Below, piece by piece: positions 8,252 through 20,069 of a stretch of 64,000 nucleotides of DNA; position 1 is the first letter of the stretch; the number at the start of each line of letters is the position of its first letter. The stretch covers positions 49,586 to 113,585 of the forward strand of contig NZ_JADBGG010000012.1 in NCBI RefSeq assembly GCF_014873765.1. The letters run 5' to 3'. The stretch comes from Desulfomicrobium macestii. Lineage in GTDB: Bacteria > Desulfobacterota > Desulfovibrionia > Desulfovibrionales > Desulfomicrobiaceae. The notes under the pieces were generated by a model. That model saw nothing but the letters and a program-made list of their open reading frames with translations, did no database searches and was not told the DNA's origin. Position numbers and translations under genes: made by a program.

Positions 8252-9867
8252 GACGGCTCCTTGAAGGCGGTGGCGGGACAGTTCTCGCTCTCTTCGTCTC
8301 TGGTCGAGGGGGCGGGGCCGAACTCCAGGTCCATGGCTCCGCAGTGCAGGGCCTCCTGCAGGTCGGCCTGCATGAGCGGCACGCCCCAGAGTATCGGCGA
8401 AAAGCCTCGCCAGCGGCGCTCGGTGAAAGTCTTGAGCTCCGCCAGGCCCTGGGTGCCAGTGGAGACTTCGCGATCATAGAGGTGGCCGGTGATGCGCGGT
8501 CCGCAAAAACCGCCCTGGCAGGGGCCCTTGCCGACCCGGCTGCGCATGCCGATGGCCTTGAGCATGGAGCGGCCGCGCATGTCCTTGGCCTCGTCCACGA
8601 TGGCGTCGATGACGCTTCGCGAGACCATCTCGCACTCGCACAGCACGATGTCGTCTTCGGCCCGGTTCTCCACCCAGCTTTTCGGCCCCCGGCCGGGCTC
8701 GGTCCATTTGCCCATGCTGGAAGGCGGGAGCGGTTCCGTGCGGGTCAGGCAGGGCGCGGCGACGCCAAGTTTGGCGCAGGCCAGATCCGCCGCCTTTTCG
8801 GCCATGAGCCGATATGTGGTGAGCTTGCCGCCGGTGATGGTCATGAAATTTTCCACGCCCTCGCCCGCGTGGTCGATGAGCGAGAAGCCCCGGCTGACCG
8901 CGCGGTCGTCACCGGCCGGGCCCAGGGAGACCAGCGGCCGCACTCCGGCGTAGGCCCGGATGTAGCGGGTGCGATCCAGGATGGGCAGCATGTCCCTGGC
9001 GTCGTCGATGATGCGGTCGGTTTCCGCCACGCTCGGGCGGCATCCGTCGGGCGTGGGCACGCGGATGGAGGTGGTGCCGAGGATGGACACGGTTCCGCCG
9101 GGCACGAGGATATCCGCGTCCGAGGGTGGACGCAGGCGGTTGATGACCCGGGTGGCGATGCGGTCCTGGGTGATGATGAGGCTGCCCATGGAATAGAGGA
9201 TGTTGATGTGCGCCCCGGCCAGGGCCGCGATCCGTCCCGCCCAGGCCCCGGAGGCGTTGATGACCAGCTCGGCCTCGATCAGGACTTCGCCGCCGGTGGT
9301 TATGTCCCGGCAGCGCACGAGGGTGACGCGGCCGTCCGTGACTTCCATGGACACGGCAGCGAGGTTGCGGCGCATGGAGCAGCCAAGACTCATGGCCTGG
9401 GCGATGTTGTCCAGCGAGAGCATGAACGGGTCCACCGCGCCGTCCTGCACCGCGAAGGCGGCGATGAGATTCTCCGACAGGGCGGGCTCCATGGCGCGGG
9501 CGGTGCGCAGCTCAAGGCCCCGGCAGGGCACGCCGCTCTTGGCGCAGAGCCCGGAAAAATCGGAGACGTAGCGTTCGTCGTCTCCGCGCACGGCGACAAA
9601 AAGTCCCCCCGTATCCTCGATGCACTGCGGAGCGAGGCGGCGCAGGATGTCGCCTTCCTCCCGGCATTCCACAGCGGCCTCCACATCCGAGGCCACATAG
9701 CGCGCGCCGCTGTGCAGCAGGCCGTGATTTCCCCCGGAAGCGCCGGAATTGACGTCGCGCTGCTCGATCAGGAGCGCCTGCACCCCGCGCAAGGCCAGGT
9801 CGCGCAGCAAGCCCGCGCCGGTGACGCCGGCGCCGATAATGAGAACCCGGGTTGTGAGTATGGTCAT
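8248..9867 (-). CDS. glpA: anaerobic glycerol-3-phosphate dehydrogenase subunit A (catalytic, FAD)
   Basis: GlpA is the FAD-containing catalytic subunit that oxidises sn-glycerol 3-phosphate. The FAD motif VLIIGAGVTGAGLLRDLALR is at the N-terminus, and the C-terminus holds a BFD-type [2Fe-2S] cysteine set (CECE, then CQGGFC). The start is the ATG at 9867, with AAGGA 5 nt before it, giving 539 residues, close to the E. coli protein. The longer open frame upstream runs through the divergent promoter region and is not used. It is the first gene of the leftward operon, facing glpR across about 250 bp. Confidence 0.95.
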   Translation of the reverse strand: MTILTTRVLIIGAGVTGAGLLRDLALRGVQALLIEQRDVNSGASGGNHGLLHSGARYVASDVEAAVECREEGDILRRLAPQCIEDTGGLFVAVRGDDERYVSDFSGLCAKSGVPCRGLELRTARAMEPALSENLIAAFAVQDGAVDPFMLSLDNIAQAMSLGCSMRRNLAAVSMEVTDGRVTLVRCRDITTGGEVLIEAELVINASGAWAGRIAALAGAHINILYSMGSLIITQDRIATRVINRLRPPSDADILVPGGTVSILGTTSIRVPTPDGCRPSVAETDRIIDDARDMLPILDRTRYIRAYAGVRPLVSLGPAGDDRAVSRGFSLIDHAGEGVENFMTITGGKLTTYRLMAEKAADLACAKLGVAAPCLTRTEPLPPSSMGKWTEPGRGPKSWVENRAEDDIVLCECEMVSRSVIDAIVDEAKDMRGRSMLKAIGMRSRVGKGPCQGGFCGPRITGHLYDREVSTGTQGLAELKTFTERRWRGFSPILWGVPLMQADLQEALHCGAMDLEFGPAPSTRDEESENCPATAFKEPS

Positions 9868-10116
9868 GGGTGTCCTTGCAGCGTCAACAAAAACGAAAGG
9901 AAACGAAAAAGTGAACTTTTCCGCGCGCACTTTTGTCGTACAGCCGGAGGCGGGTGAAATCATGCTGGCAATGAGGAGCAAGCCATGGTAACAGCTTTCG
10001 CGGAGCATGCCGCCTTCTGGGGAGTTTTTTTATCATGAGCCGTTACATTCCACCAGAATTTTTTTCTTAAAACGACACATAGCGCAATTTTTTTTTCGAA
10101 AACGAAAGGAGAATCT
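9868..10116. promoter_or_regulatory. divergent glpA / glpR control region with repeated AAACGA boxes
   Basis: This 249-bp AT-rich spacer separates the two glycerol transcription units. The decamers AAACGAAAGG (9891-9900) and AAACGAAAAA (9901-9910) are in tandem near glpA. The identical AAACGAAAGG recurs at 10100-10109 next to glpR, where it overlaps the ribosome-binding site, and AAACGA occurs again at 10070-10075. Repeats on both sides of a DeoR-family regulator gene suggest GlpR operators. This is inferred from position only. Confidence 0.5.
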
Positions 10117-10944
10117 ATGGATGACGCTCGCACCGGCAAAGCCGAAGCCCAGGACACGGGGGCCCGGCATGTCACGGTCCGGCAACGCCATGCCGAAATG
10201 ATCCGCATGGTCCGGGAGACGGGATTCGCGACCATCCAGTCCCTGGCCGACCATTTCGGCATCACCCCCCAGTCCGTGCGCCGGGACATCAACACCCTGA
10301 ACGCCAAGGGCCTCCTGCAACGCTATCACGGCGGCGCGGGGCCATGCCTGAGCACCGAAAACCTGGACTATCTGGACCGCAAGGTACTCTGCCTGGCCGA
10401 AAAGAGAGTCATCGGCCAGATGGTGGCCCGGGCCATTCCCAACAAGTCGTCGCTTTTCATCAACATCGGCACCACCACCGAAGAGGTGGCCCGGGCCCTG
10501 GGCGGACACAAGAATCTGCGCGTCATCACCAACAGCCTCAACGTCGCCTCCATCCTGACCGGAAATCCGGAGGTGGAGATCATTGTGGCCGGCGGCCTGA
10601 TCCGTCATCACGACGGGGGCATCGTCGGCGAGGCGGCCATCGACTTCATCCGCCAGTTCAAGGTCGATTTCGGCATCATCGGCATCAGCGGCATCGACAT
10701 GGACGGCACGCTTCTCGACTTCGACTACAGGGAGGTGCGCGCCGCCCGGGCCATCATGGAAAATTCCAGGCAGGTCTTCCTGGTCACGGACCACACCAAG
10801 TTCGGGCGCAACGCCATGGTGCGTCTGGGCAACATCGAGGAAATCGACGCCCTGTTCACGGACAAGACCCCGCCGGTCGGCGTTCTCGACCAGATGAAGC
10901 GCGGGAACGTCAAACTGCACGTCGATGAAGGGACGAAAGATTGA
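10117..10944 (+). CDS. glpR: DeoR-family regulator of glycerol metabolism
   Basis: A 275-residue DeoR/GlpR-type protein. Residues about 20-75 form the winged helix-turn-helix (ATIQSLADHFGITPQSVRRD followed by LHRYHGGAG-like wing residues). The remainder is the DeoR sugar-phosphate-sensing domain with the NIGTTTEEVARAL loop. The N-terminal extension of about 20 polar residues is longer than usual. By family and position it should repress the divergent glp operon and its own ABC-transporter operon, with glycerol 3-phosphate as the likely inducer. It is followed by glpS after 138 bp. Confidence 0.92.
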   Translation: MDDARTGKAEAQDTGARHVTVRQRHAEMIRMVRETGFATIQSLADHFGITPQSVRRDINTLNAKGLLQRYHGGAGPCLSTENLDYLDRKVLCLAEKRVIGQMVARAIPNKSSLFINIGTTTEEVARALGGHKNLRVITNSLNVASILTGNPEVEIIVAGGLIRHHDGGIVGEAAIDFIRQFKVDFGIIGISGIDMDGTLLDFDYREVRAARAIMENSRQVFLVTDHTKFGRNAMVRLGNIEEIDALFTDKTPPVGVLDQMKRGNVKLHVDEGTKD

Positions 10945-11082
10945 GCGTTTACGAACAAAATAGGTTGGCTGACCAATTTTCTTTTTCAGTTGAGAAAAAA
11001 GATTTCGTCTGCTATGGGCTTTTGAACACGATCCGGCCCTCATCCAGATGCCGGAATTCATATCCTGCCATGGAGGAGCCGC

Positions 11083-12186
11083 ATGGGGCTTCAGCTTGAT
11101 TTCATTGACAGAATAGTGGACGGCGAAACGCACCTCAAGGACATTTCGCTCAATTTCGAAACCGGCCGGCGTTATGTGCTGCTGGGTCGCACCCAGGCCG
11201 GCAAGACCTCGCTCCTGCGCATCATGGCCGGACTCGACCGTCCGTCAAAGGGCAAGGTCCTGGCCGACGGCAAGGACGTGACCGGCATGTCGGTGCGCCG
11301 CCGCAGCATTGCCATGGTCTACCAGCAATTCATCAACTATCCATCCCAGACGATTTTCGAAAACATCGCCTCGCCCCTGCGCATCGCGGGGATGCCCAAG
11401 GCCGAGATCGAACGGCGGGTCATGGAGACAGCCCGGATGCTGCATCTGGAGCCCCTGCTTTCGCGCCTGCCTGCCGAGCTTTCCGGCGGACAGCAGCAGC
11501 GCACGGCCATTGCCCGGGCCCTGGTCAAGGAGGCCCAGCTCCTGCTCCTCGATGAACCCCTGGTCAACCTGGACTACAAGCTGCGCGAGGAGCTGCGCGA
11601 CGAACTGCAACAGATCTTCGGCCAGCGCGAGTCCGTCGTGGTCTACACCACGACCGAACCCACCGAGGCCCTCATGCTCGGCGGCAACATCATCATCATG
11701 CACGAGGGCAGGGTGCTGCAGACCGGCCCCACGGCCGACGTCTATCATCATCCGGCCACGACGCAGGTCGCCGAAGTCTTCAGCGACCCGCCGATCAACT
11801 TCATCACCGCCGAGGTCGACACCGAAAAGGCGCATCTGCGCATCGGCATCGATCTGCCCCTGACCGGACATCTGTGTGATCTGCCGCCTGGCGCCTACAA
11901 ATTCGGCATCCGCTCGCACCACTTCAATCTGAACCGCAAGACTCCCGATGACGTGGAGATCCGCACCATTGTCGAGCTGGCAGAAATCAACGGTTCCGAA
12001 ACCTTTGTGCATTTTCACTATCGAAACAGGTCCCTGGTCCTGCAGGAACAGGGGGTCAGGACCTTCAAGGCCGGGCAGGAGATTTCGGTCTTCGTGCGGC
12101 CCTGCGATGTCTACGTGTTCGGAGAGGACGACCGCCTGGTCAAGGCGCCTGCATGTCCCGCCACTTGCGCCCATAGCGTCAACTAA
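11083..12186 (+). CDS. glpS: glycerol ABC transporter ATP-binding subunit GlpS
   Basis: One of two ATPases of a carbohydrate-type importer, matching the rhizobial glycerol transporter GlpSTPQUV in gene order. It has Walker A GRTQAGKT, a Q-loop (VYQQF), a canonical signature LSGGQQQR and Walker B LLLLDEP. The H-loop histidine normally seen in THDQ is replaced (YTTTEPTEA). A TOBE-like C-terminal domain brings it to 367 residues. GGAGG precedes the ATG. It lies 11 bp from glpT, which has the complementary defect (degenerate signature, intact H-loop). Confidence 0.9.
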   Translation: MGLQLDFIDRIVDGETHLKDISLNFETGRRYVLLGRTQAGKTSLLRIMAGLDRPSKGKVLADGKDVTGMSVRRRSIAMVYQQFINYPSQTIFENIASPLRIAGMPKAEIERRVMETARMLHLEPLLSRLPAELSGGQQQRTAIARALVKEAQLLLLDEPLVNLDYKLREELRDELQQIFGQRESVVVYTTTEPTEALMLGGNIIIMHEGRVLQTGPTADVYHHPATTQVAEVFSDPPINFITAEVDTEKAHLRIGIDLPLTGHLCDLPPGAYKFGIRSHHFNLNRKTPDDVEIRTIVELAEINGSETFVHFHYRNRSLVLQEQGVRTFKAGQEISVFVRPCDVYVFGEDDRLVKAPACPATCAHSVN

Positions 12187-12197
12187 AGGATTTTTTC

Positions 12198-13277
12198 ATG
12201 GCCAAAATTGAACTTGAGAACATCGCCCACAGCTATCGGGCCAAGCCCGCGAGCGATGACGATTTCGCACTCAAGAAAGTGCAGACGGTCTGGGAAGACG
12301 GCGGCGCCTACGCGCTTCTGGGGTCCAGTGGCTGCGGCAAGACCACCATGCTCAACATCATCTCGGGCCTTCTGACCCCAAGCCAGGGGCGCGTGCTCTT
12401 CGACGGCAAGGACGTGACCAAGCTGCCGCCGGAAAAGCGCAACATCGCGCAGGTCTTCCAGTTTCCGGTGCTCTACGACACCATGACGGTTTTCGACAAC
12501 CTGGCCTTTCCGCTGCGCAACCGCAAGGTGGAGGAGAGCGAGGTGCGTTCGCGTGTGCACGAGATCGCAGAGATCCTGGACCTGAGTCCCTACCTGAACA
12601 AGCGCGCCAGCGGCCTGGCCGCGGACGCCAAGCAGAAGATCTCGCTGGGGCGGGGCCTTGTGCGCAAGGACGTCGCCGCCATTCTTTTCGACGAGCCCCT
12701 GACCGTCATCGACCCGCATCTCAAATGGCAGCTGCGCCGCAAATTGAAGGAAATCCACCACCAGTTCGGCCTGACCCTCATCTACGTGACCCACGATCAG
12801 ACCGAGGCCATGACCTTTGCCGACAAGATCGTCATCATGTACGATGGCGCGCTCCTGCAAATCGGTTCCCCGGATGAACTTTTCGAGGACCCGGCGCACA
12901 CCTTTGTCGGGTATTTCATCGGCAGTCCGGGCATGAACCTCCTGCCGTGCAAGGTGGACGGGAACCAGGCCGTGCTCGACTGCGGCAGCATCCCCCTTGA
13001 TCCGGCCGTGGCCGCCAGGGCGGGGCAGGGCGAATTTCAGATCGGCATCCGTCCGCTGTACCTCGAACTGACGGACGAACCCCGTGACGGAGCAGTGCCC
13101 GGACGCATCGTCTCCGTGGAGTTCGAAGGCAGCAGCCGCATCGTGACCGTGGAATCGGGTTCATCCAAGCTCAAGGTCAGAGTCCCCGAAGGGCGGCCCA
13201 TCCCGGCCGACAGCTGCTGGGTTGTCTTTCCGCCTCGGCGGACCAAGCTTTTTCGCGACCAGTATCTGGTCAAGTAG
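12198..13277 (+). CDS. glpT: glycerol ABC transporter ATP-binding subunit GlpT
   Basis: The second ATPase of the importer (359 residues). Walker A is GSSGCGKT, the Q-loop is VFQFP, Walker B is AILFDEP and the H-loop is YVTHDQTEAM. The signature expected as LSGGQ reads LAADAKQK, so it is degenerate. Family members pair with GlpS to power import through GlpP/GlpQ. This GlpT is unrelated to the E. coli major-facilitator glycerol-3-phosphate antiporter of the same name. A C-terminal regulatory domain of the MalK type follows. Confidence 0.9.
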   Translation: MAKIELENIAHSYRAKPASDDDFALKKVQTVWEDGGAYALLGSSGCGKTTMLNIISGLLTPSQGRVLFDGKDVTKLPPEKRNIAQVFQFPVLYDTMTVFDNLAFPLRNRKVEESEVRSRVHEIAEILDLSPYLNKRASGLAADAKQKISLGRGLVRKDVAAILFDEPLTVIDPHLKWQLRRKLKEIHHQFGLTLIYVTHDQTEAMTFADKIVIMYDGALLQIGSPDELFEDPAHTFVGYFIGSPGMNLLPCKVDGNQAVLDCGSIPLDPAVAARAGQGEFQIGIRPLYLELTDEPRDGAVPGRIVSVEFEGSSRIVTVESGSSKLKVRVPEGRPIPADSCWVVFPPRRTKLFRDQYLVK

Positions 13278-13286
13278 GAGGTGGGC

Positions 13287-14152
13287 GTGGAAAAATGGGA
13301 GAACAACAGGGCCTGGTTTCTTATCCTGCCCGTCTTTGTCATCGTGGCCTTCAGCGCCATCATCCCGCTTATGACCGTGGTCAACTACTCGGTCCAGGAC
13401 ATCCTCGGACCGGGGCAGAGCGTCTTTGTCGGCACGGAATGGTTTCGCGAAATGCTGACCAATTCCCGCCTGCATGACGCACTCGTGAAGCAGCTCATCT
13501 TTTCCGGTCTGGTGCTCCTGATCGAGATCCCGCTCGGCATCGCCATCGCCCTGACCATGCCCCACAAGGGCTGGACCGCTTCGGCCTGTCTGGTGCTCCT
13601 GGCCTTGCCGCTGCTCATCCCCTGGAACGTCATCGGGACCATCTGGATCATCTTCACCCGGCCCGACATCGGCCTCTTCGGAGCGGCCATCAACAGTCTG
13701 GGACTGGGCTTCGATCACACCGCCAACCCCCTGCATGCCTGGATCACGGTCATGCTCATGGAGGTCTGGCACTGGACGCCGCTGGTGGTCCTGCTGGCCT
13801 ACGCGGGCCTGCGCTCCATCCCCGACGCATACTACCAGGCCGCCAAGATCGACGGGGCCAGCCGCTGGGCCGTGTTCCGCTACATCCAGCTGCCGAAGAT
13901 GCGCGGGGTGCTGACCATCGCGGTGCTGCTCAGGTTCATGGACAGCTTCCTGATCTACGCGGAGCCCTTCGTGCTGACCGGAGGCGGTCCCGGCAACGCC
14001 ACGACCTTCCTGTCCATCTATCTGGTCAAGCTCTCGACGGCCATGGATCTTGGGCCCGCCGCGGCCTTTTCCATCATCTACTTCCTCATCGTCCTGCTTT
14101 TCTGCTGGCTTTTCTATCAGGCTCTGCAGGCTGTGGGCACGGGGGACAAATC

Positions 14153-14156
<4 letters not shown>
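13287..14156 (+). CDS. glpP: glycerol ABC transporter permease GlpP
   Basis: An inner-membrane permease of the MalF/UgpA class with about six hydrophobic segments. The coupling-loop (EAA) region is around DAYYQAAKIDGASRWAVFRY, followed by IQLPKM. I set the start at the GTG at 13287 because AGGAG (13276-13280) gives it 6-nt spacing; the GTG at 13281 would abut the ribosome-binding site. The result is 289 residues. It overlaps glpQ by 4 nt. Confidence 0.9.
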
Positions 14157-14950
<794 letters not shown>

Positions 14951-14960
14951 GAGGGCTGCC

Positions 14961-15239
14961 ATGAATATCGCCTGGATGGCCTGGACGCCTGTCACGGCAG
15001 GTTTTTTCACGTTCATCGTGCTCATGCTCATCAGCATGACCATCTGGCAGATCATCTCTCCGAGCATTGCCCGCCGGGGATTTCTGCCCATCGTCACCAC
15101 CCGTGGAGACCGTCTGTTCATAAGCCTTCTGGGCAGCGCATACATCCATCTGGCCTGGCTTGGCCTGACGGATCTGGCTGTCTGGATCGCTACCATGATA
15201 TCCGTGCTTTTTCTTGTCACCGTCATGCGCTGGGGTTGA
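14961..15239 (+). CDS. glpU: small integral membrane protein GlpU (DUF2160-like)
   Basis: A 92-residue protein with hydrophobic segments around residues 5-27, 45-65 and 70-90 and almost no soluble part. It has a strong ribosome-binding site (AGGAGG, 6 nt before the ATG at 14961). Its place between glpQ and glpV matches GlpU of the rhizobial glycerol importer, a small membrane protein of unknown function. I infer an accessory role in the transporter. Confidence 0.8.
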   Translation: MNIAWMAWTPVTAGFFTFIVLMLISMTIWQIISPSIARRGFLPIVTTRGDRLFISLLGSAYIHLAWLGLTDLAVWIATMISVLFLVTVMRWG

Positions 15240-15322
15240 GATCAGGACACCAGCGCGGTGCAGCGAGGAAGGCGGAAACGGCGTTTTGGGGTTTGTTGGA
15301 ATAACCGCAAATGGAGGTCCGT

Positions 15323-17062
<1,740 letters not shown>

Positions 17063-17086
17063 CCTCCAGGGCACGGCAACACACGG

Positions 17087-17114
17087 GGGAGCGTCTTCGG
17101 ATGCTCCCTTTTTT
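17087..17114 (+). terminator. Rho-independent terminator of the glpR-glpV operon
   Basis: GGGAGCGTC, a TTCG tetraloop and GATGCTCCC form a 9-bp stem with one G-T pair, followed by TTTTTT. It lies 24 bp after glpV and only 4 bp before the group II intron boundary. Confidence 0.88.
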
Positions 17115-17189
17115 GTTGGTGCGCCCGGCAGGGCGCACCCACTTGGAGGTGAAAGTCCTCTGCGCACCCGACAGGGGGAAGCGCTAGCT

Positions 17190-17222
<33 letters not shown>

Positions 17223-17525
17223 TGAAGGAAGCCGCAGGCAAAACCCTGGCTCGACGAACAGAAACCGCATATGAGGCGGCCGCGCCGGATGAGAAGGCCA
17301 ATATCTTCAAAGTCCGATACCTGTACGGAAGGCGCGGACGTAAATGCGGCGGGCATAAGGGGGAAGGTGGGTGTGCATTACCCGGGGAGGTCTGGGCGTT
17401 TGCCATGTGCTACCCGCGTCGAGAGGCGCGGGGATGAGCGCCCAGAAGTCAGCAGAGGTCATAGTAGGTCCCTCGACCGGACTGAAGGACCGAACATGTA
17501 ACATGGGGCAGGAGCCTGAATTTCG

Positions 17526-18914
17526 ATGACCAGCAGTAACGCAGAAGGGCAGAGACATTCTGTCGCCATGACCGAGGGTAGGGGACGGAATCCCCGAGAG
17601 CAGGTCTGTGGTGCGGATGTGGTCACGGCAAGGACGGGGCTCTCCTGGCCGAAGGCTATGGACGTGATGGAAGCGGTGGTCGAACGCGAGAACATGCGCG
17701 CCGCAGCAAAGCGTGTGCGCAGCAACAAGGGTGTCCCCGGCGTAGACGGCATGCGTGTCGAGGATGTTTGGGGGTACTACGGTCCTCATATCGAGAGGTT
17801 ACTTTTGGACGGGAGCTACGAACCGCAACCGGTCCTGGGGGTCGAGATTCCCAAGCCCGGAGGCGGTACCAGGCAATTGGGTATCCCTACGGCCATGGAC
17901 CGCTTGGTCCAGCAGGCGCTGCATCAGGTGCTCACGCCGATCTTCAATTCGGGCTTCTCCGACTCAAGCTACGGATTCCGTCCCGGTAGAAGCGCGCATC
18001 AGGCCGTGCAGAAGGCACGGGAGCATGTCGCCGCCGGCAAACGATTCGTGGTGGACATGGATCTGGAGAAGTTCTTCGATCGCGTGAACCACGACGTGCT
18101 CATGGCGCGCGTGGGCCGCAAGATTGGGGATAAGCGGGTGCTCGGCCTTATCCGCCGGTTCCTGCAAGCGGGGTTGATGACGGGCGGGCTGTGCAGTCAG
18201 CGGTCGGAGGGCACTCCGCAAGGAGGGCCGCTCTCCCCGCTGCTGTCGAACATCCTGCTGGACGACCTGGACAAGGAACTCGAACGCCGAGGTCATGCGT
18301 TCTGCCGATACGCGGATGACTGCAACATCTATGTGCGCACCCGCCGCTCGGGGGAGCGCGTCATGGCCTCGATCAGCCGGTATCTGCAAACCCGGTTGAA
18401 GCTTCAGGTGAACGCCGCCAAGAGCGCGGTGGACCGCCCCTGGAACCGTAAATTCCTTGGGTACAGCATGACGTTTCACAAACAACCGCGGCTGAAGGTG
18501 GCTCCTGCGGTGGTCGCCCGGTTGAAAGAATCGGTACGCGAGGCTTGGCGCAAGGGGCGCGGTGGCTCCCTACAAACGGTGATTGACTCACTCTCGCTGA
18601 AGCTGCGTGGCTGGGTGAATTACTTCAAGCTGGCCGAAGTGAAGAACGTGTTCGAGGAACTTGACGGGTGGGTTCGGCGTCGCCTGCGCTTGATCCTTTG
18701 GCGTCAGTGGAAAAGGTCGCACACTCGGGCCAGGAAGCTGATGCAGAGGGGCTTAAGTGAGGCTCGTTCGTGGAAGTCAGCCACCAATGGGCATGGGCCA
18801 TGGTGGAACTCGGGAGCCTCGCATATGAACGCGGCCTTCCCCAAGAACTACTTCGATAAATTAGGACTCGTGTCTCTGCTGGATCACTACCATAAAATTC
18901 AATGTGTTACATGA
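17526..18914 (+). CDS. ltrA: group II intron-encoded reverse transcriptase / maturase
   Basis: A 462-residue intron-encoded protein needed for splicing and retrohoming. RT motifs are in order: SSYGFRPGRSAHQAV, the first catalytic aspartate in VDMDLEKFFD, GTPQGGPLSPLLSNI and the active site CRYADDCNIYV. The maturase (GIIM) domain LRGWVNYFKLAEVKNVFE follows. There is no HNH endonuclease domain at the C-terminus, which ends in the GPWWNSGASHMN type of tail. AGGAG lies about 12 nt before the start. All catalytic residues are present and the frame is intact, so the intron may be active. Confidence 0.96.
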   Translation: MTSSNAEGQRHSVAMTEGRGRNPREQVCGADVVTARTGLSWPKAMDVMEAVVERENMRAAAKRVRSNKGVPGVDGMRVEDVWGYYGPHIERLLLDGSYEPQPVLGVEIPKPGGGTRQLGIPTAMDRLVQQALHQVLTPIFNSGFSDSSYGFRPGRSAHQAVQKAREHVAAGKRFVVDMDLEKFFDRVNHDVLMARVGRKIGDKRVLGLIRRFLQAGLMTGGLCSQRSEGTPQGGPLSPLLSNILLDDLDKELERRGHAFCRYADDCNIYVRTRRSGERVMASISRYLQTRLKLQVNAAKSAVDRPWNRKFLGYSMTFHKQPRLKVAPAVVARLKESVREAWRKGRGGSLQTVIDSLSLKLRGWVNYFKLAEVKNVFEELDGWVRRRLRLILWRQWKRSHTRARKLMQRGLSEARSWKSATNGHGPWWNSGASHMNAAFPKNYFDKLGLVSLLDHYHKIQCVT

Positions 18915-18946
18915 ACCGCCGTATACGGAACCGTACGTACGGTGGT
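18913..18946 (+). ncRNA. group II intron domain V catalytic hairpin
   Basis: Exactly 34 nt. The outer stem ACCGCCGTA pairs with TACGGTGGT (one wobble), a 2-nt CG bulge follows, and the inner stem TACGG/CCGTA closes a short loop. This is the expected domain V architecture. It overlaps only the last bases of the maturase gene. Confidence 0.85.
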
Positions 18947-19065
18947 GTGGGAGGACGGCGGGGGTGACCCCGCCTCCTACCCGATTCGCGGGCATGGGCG
19001 AGGGGGTATGCAGGCCAAGGCGGCGGGGCGGCGGACGCGACAAAATTTCGGCACGGGGGAAGAGC

Positions 19066-19887
19066 ATGACGTATTCGGCGATTGCGGAAATCCTGGTCAT
19101 CGGCAACGAGATTCTCATTGGCGACATCCAGGATACCAACACGAGCTGGCTGTGCGGGCTGATCAATTCCAGGGGAGGGCATGTGGCGCGCGGGACCATG
19201 CTGCGCGACAACGTGGACGAGATCGCGGCAGAGGTCGGGCGCGCCCTTGAACGCGGGGCGGACGTCATCTTCACTTCCGGCGGGCTCGGCCCCACGGCCG
19301 ACGATCTGACCCTGGCCGCGGTGGCCCGGGGCCTTGGGCTGCCGCTGGAGCTGCACCCCGAAGCCTTGCGCATGGTCAAGGAGCAGTACGACAATTTTCA
19401 CGCCCGGGGCATCATGGCCCAGGGCGGACTCAACCCCGGCCGCGAAAAAATGGCCTGGCTGCCCAAGGGTGGCGTGCCGCTCTTCAATCCGGGAGGGACC
19501 GCGCCCGGCGTGCTGGTTCGAAAAGGCCGGACCTGCGTCATCTCGCTGCCGGGAGTGCCCTCGGAACTCAAAGGCATCATCGAAGTCTCCCTGCAGGATT
19601 TCATGCAGCAGACCTTCGGCGACGGAGGCTCCCTCGGCACGGCGCTGCGCGTGCTCTGTAACGACGAATCCATTCTGGAGCCGGTCCTTGGCAGGGTGGT
19701 TCCAAGGCATCCCGGAGTCTACATCAAGTCCCTGGCCTCGACCGTGGGCATGACCCCGGAACTGGACATCACCCTGACCGTCACCGGCGGCAGGGCTGAA
19801 GAGCGCACGGCGCTTCTGAAGGCGGCGGTGGAGGAGTTGTCCCGGGGGCTGACGGAGGATGGGATCGGGTTCAGGGAAAGGGCGTGA
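19066..19887 (+). CDS. CinA-type MoCF/MogA-fold domain protein
   Basis: A 273-residue protein equal to the N-terminal domain of CinA (competence/damage-inducible protein family, molybdopterin-binding fold). Characteristic motifs are LVIGNEILIGDIQDTN, TSGGLGPTADDLT and ISLPGVPSELKGI. CinA proteins often carry a second, C-terminal NMN-deamidase domain; it is absent, so this is the stand-alone form, whose role may be nucleotide-related hydrolysis. The start is the ATG at 19066 (GGGGA upstream), not the longer frame that runs back into intron domain VI. The intron separates it from glpV, so it probably needs its own promoter or read-through. Confidence 0.85.
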   Translation: MTYSAIAEILVIGNEILIGDIQDTNTSWLCGLINSRGGHVARGTMLRDNVDEIAAEVGRALERGADVIFTSGGLGPTADDLTLAAVARGLGLPLELHPEALRMVKEQYDNFHARGIMAQGGLNPGREKMAWLPKGGVPLFNPGGTAPGVLVRKGRTCVISLPGVPSELKGIIEVSLQDFMQQTFGDGGSLGTALRVLCNDESILEPVLGRVVPRHPGVYIKSLASTVGMTPELDITLTVTGGRAEERTALLKAAVEELSRGLTEDGIGFRERA

Positions 19888-19910
19888 ACCGGAAAAAAGC
19901 GGAAAAAAGC

Positions 19911-20066
19911 ATGGATTCCCGCCTTCGCGGGAATGACACGGCAGCGACACGTGAATACGCAGTCGGTCCGGGAGCTGCCCCGGCACGCCACCACGGCGTC
20001 ATCCCCGCGAATGTTTGCCCGGCATGGGCAGGCGGGGATCCATCCTCCCGACCTGCCGGACAATGA
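19911..20066. repeat. REP-like palindromic repeats
   Basis: Two palindromes of the widespread proteobacterial intergenic type lie in the gap between the cinA-type gene and rlmH. The first is ATTCCCGC/GCGGGAAT (19915-19934). The second is ATCCCCGC/GCGGGGAT (20001-20039), with a nested TGCCC/GGGCA stem. They sit between convergent genes and may also serve as terminators. Confidence 0.65.
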
Positions 20067-20069
20067 CGC

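Noticed and set aside
17268..17500. Open frames in the 5' part of the group II intron
   Set aside because: This is structured ribozyme sequence (domains I-III); the frames have no protein features.
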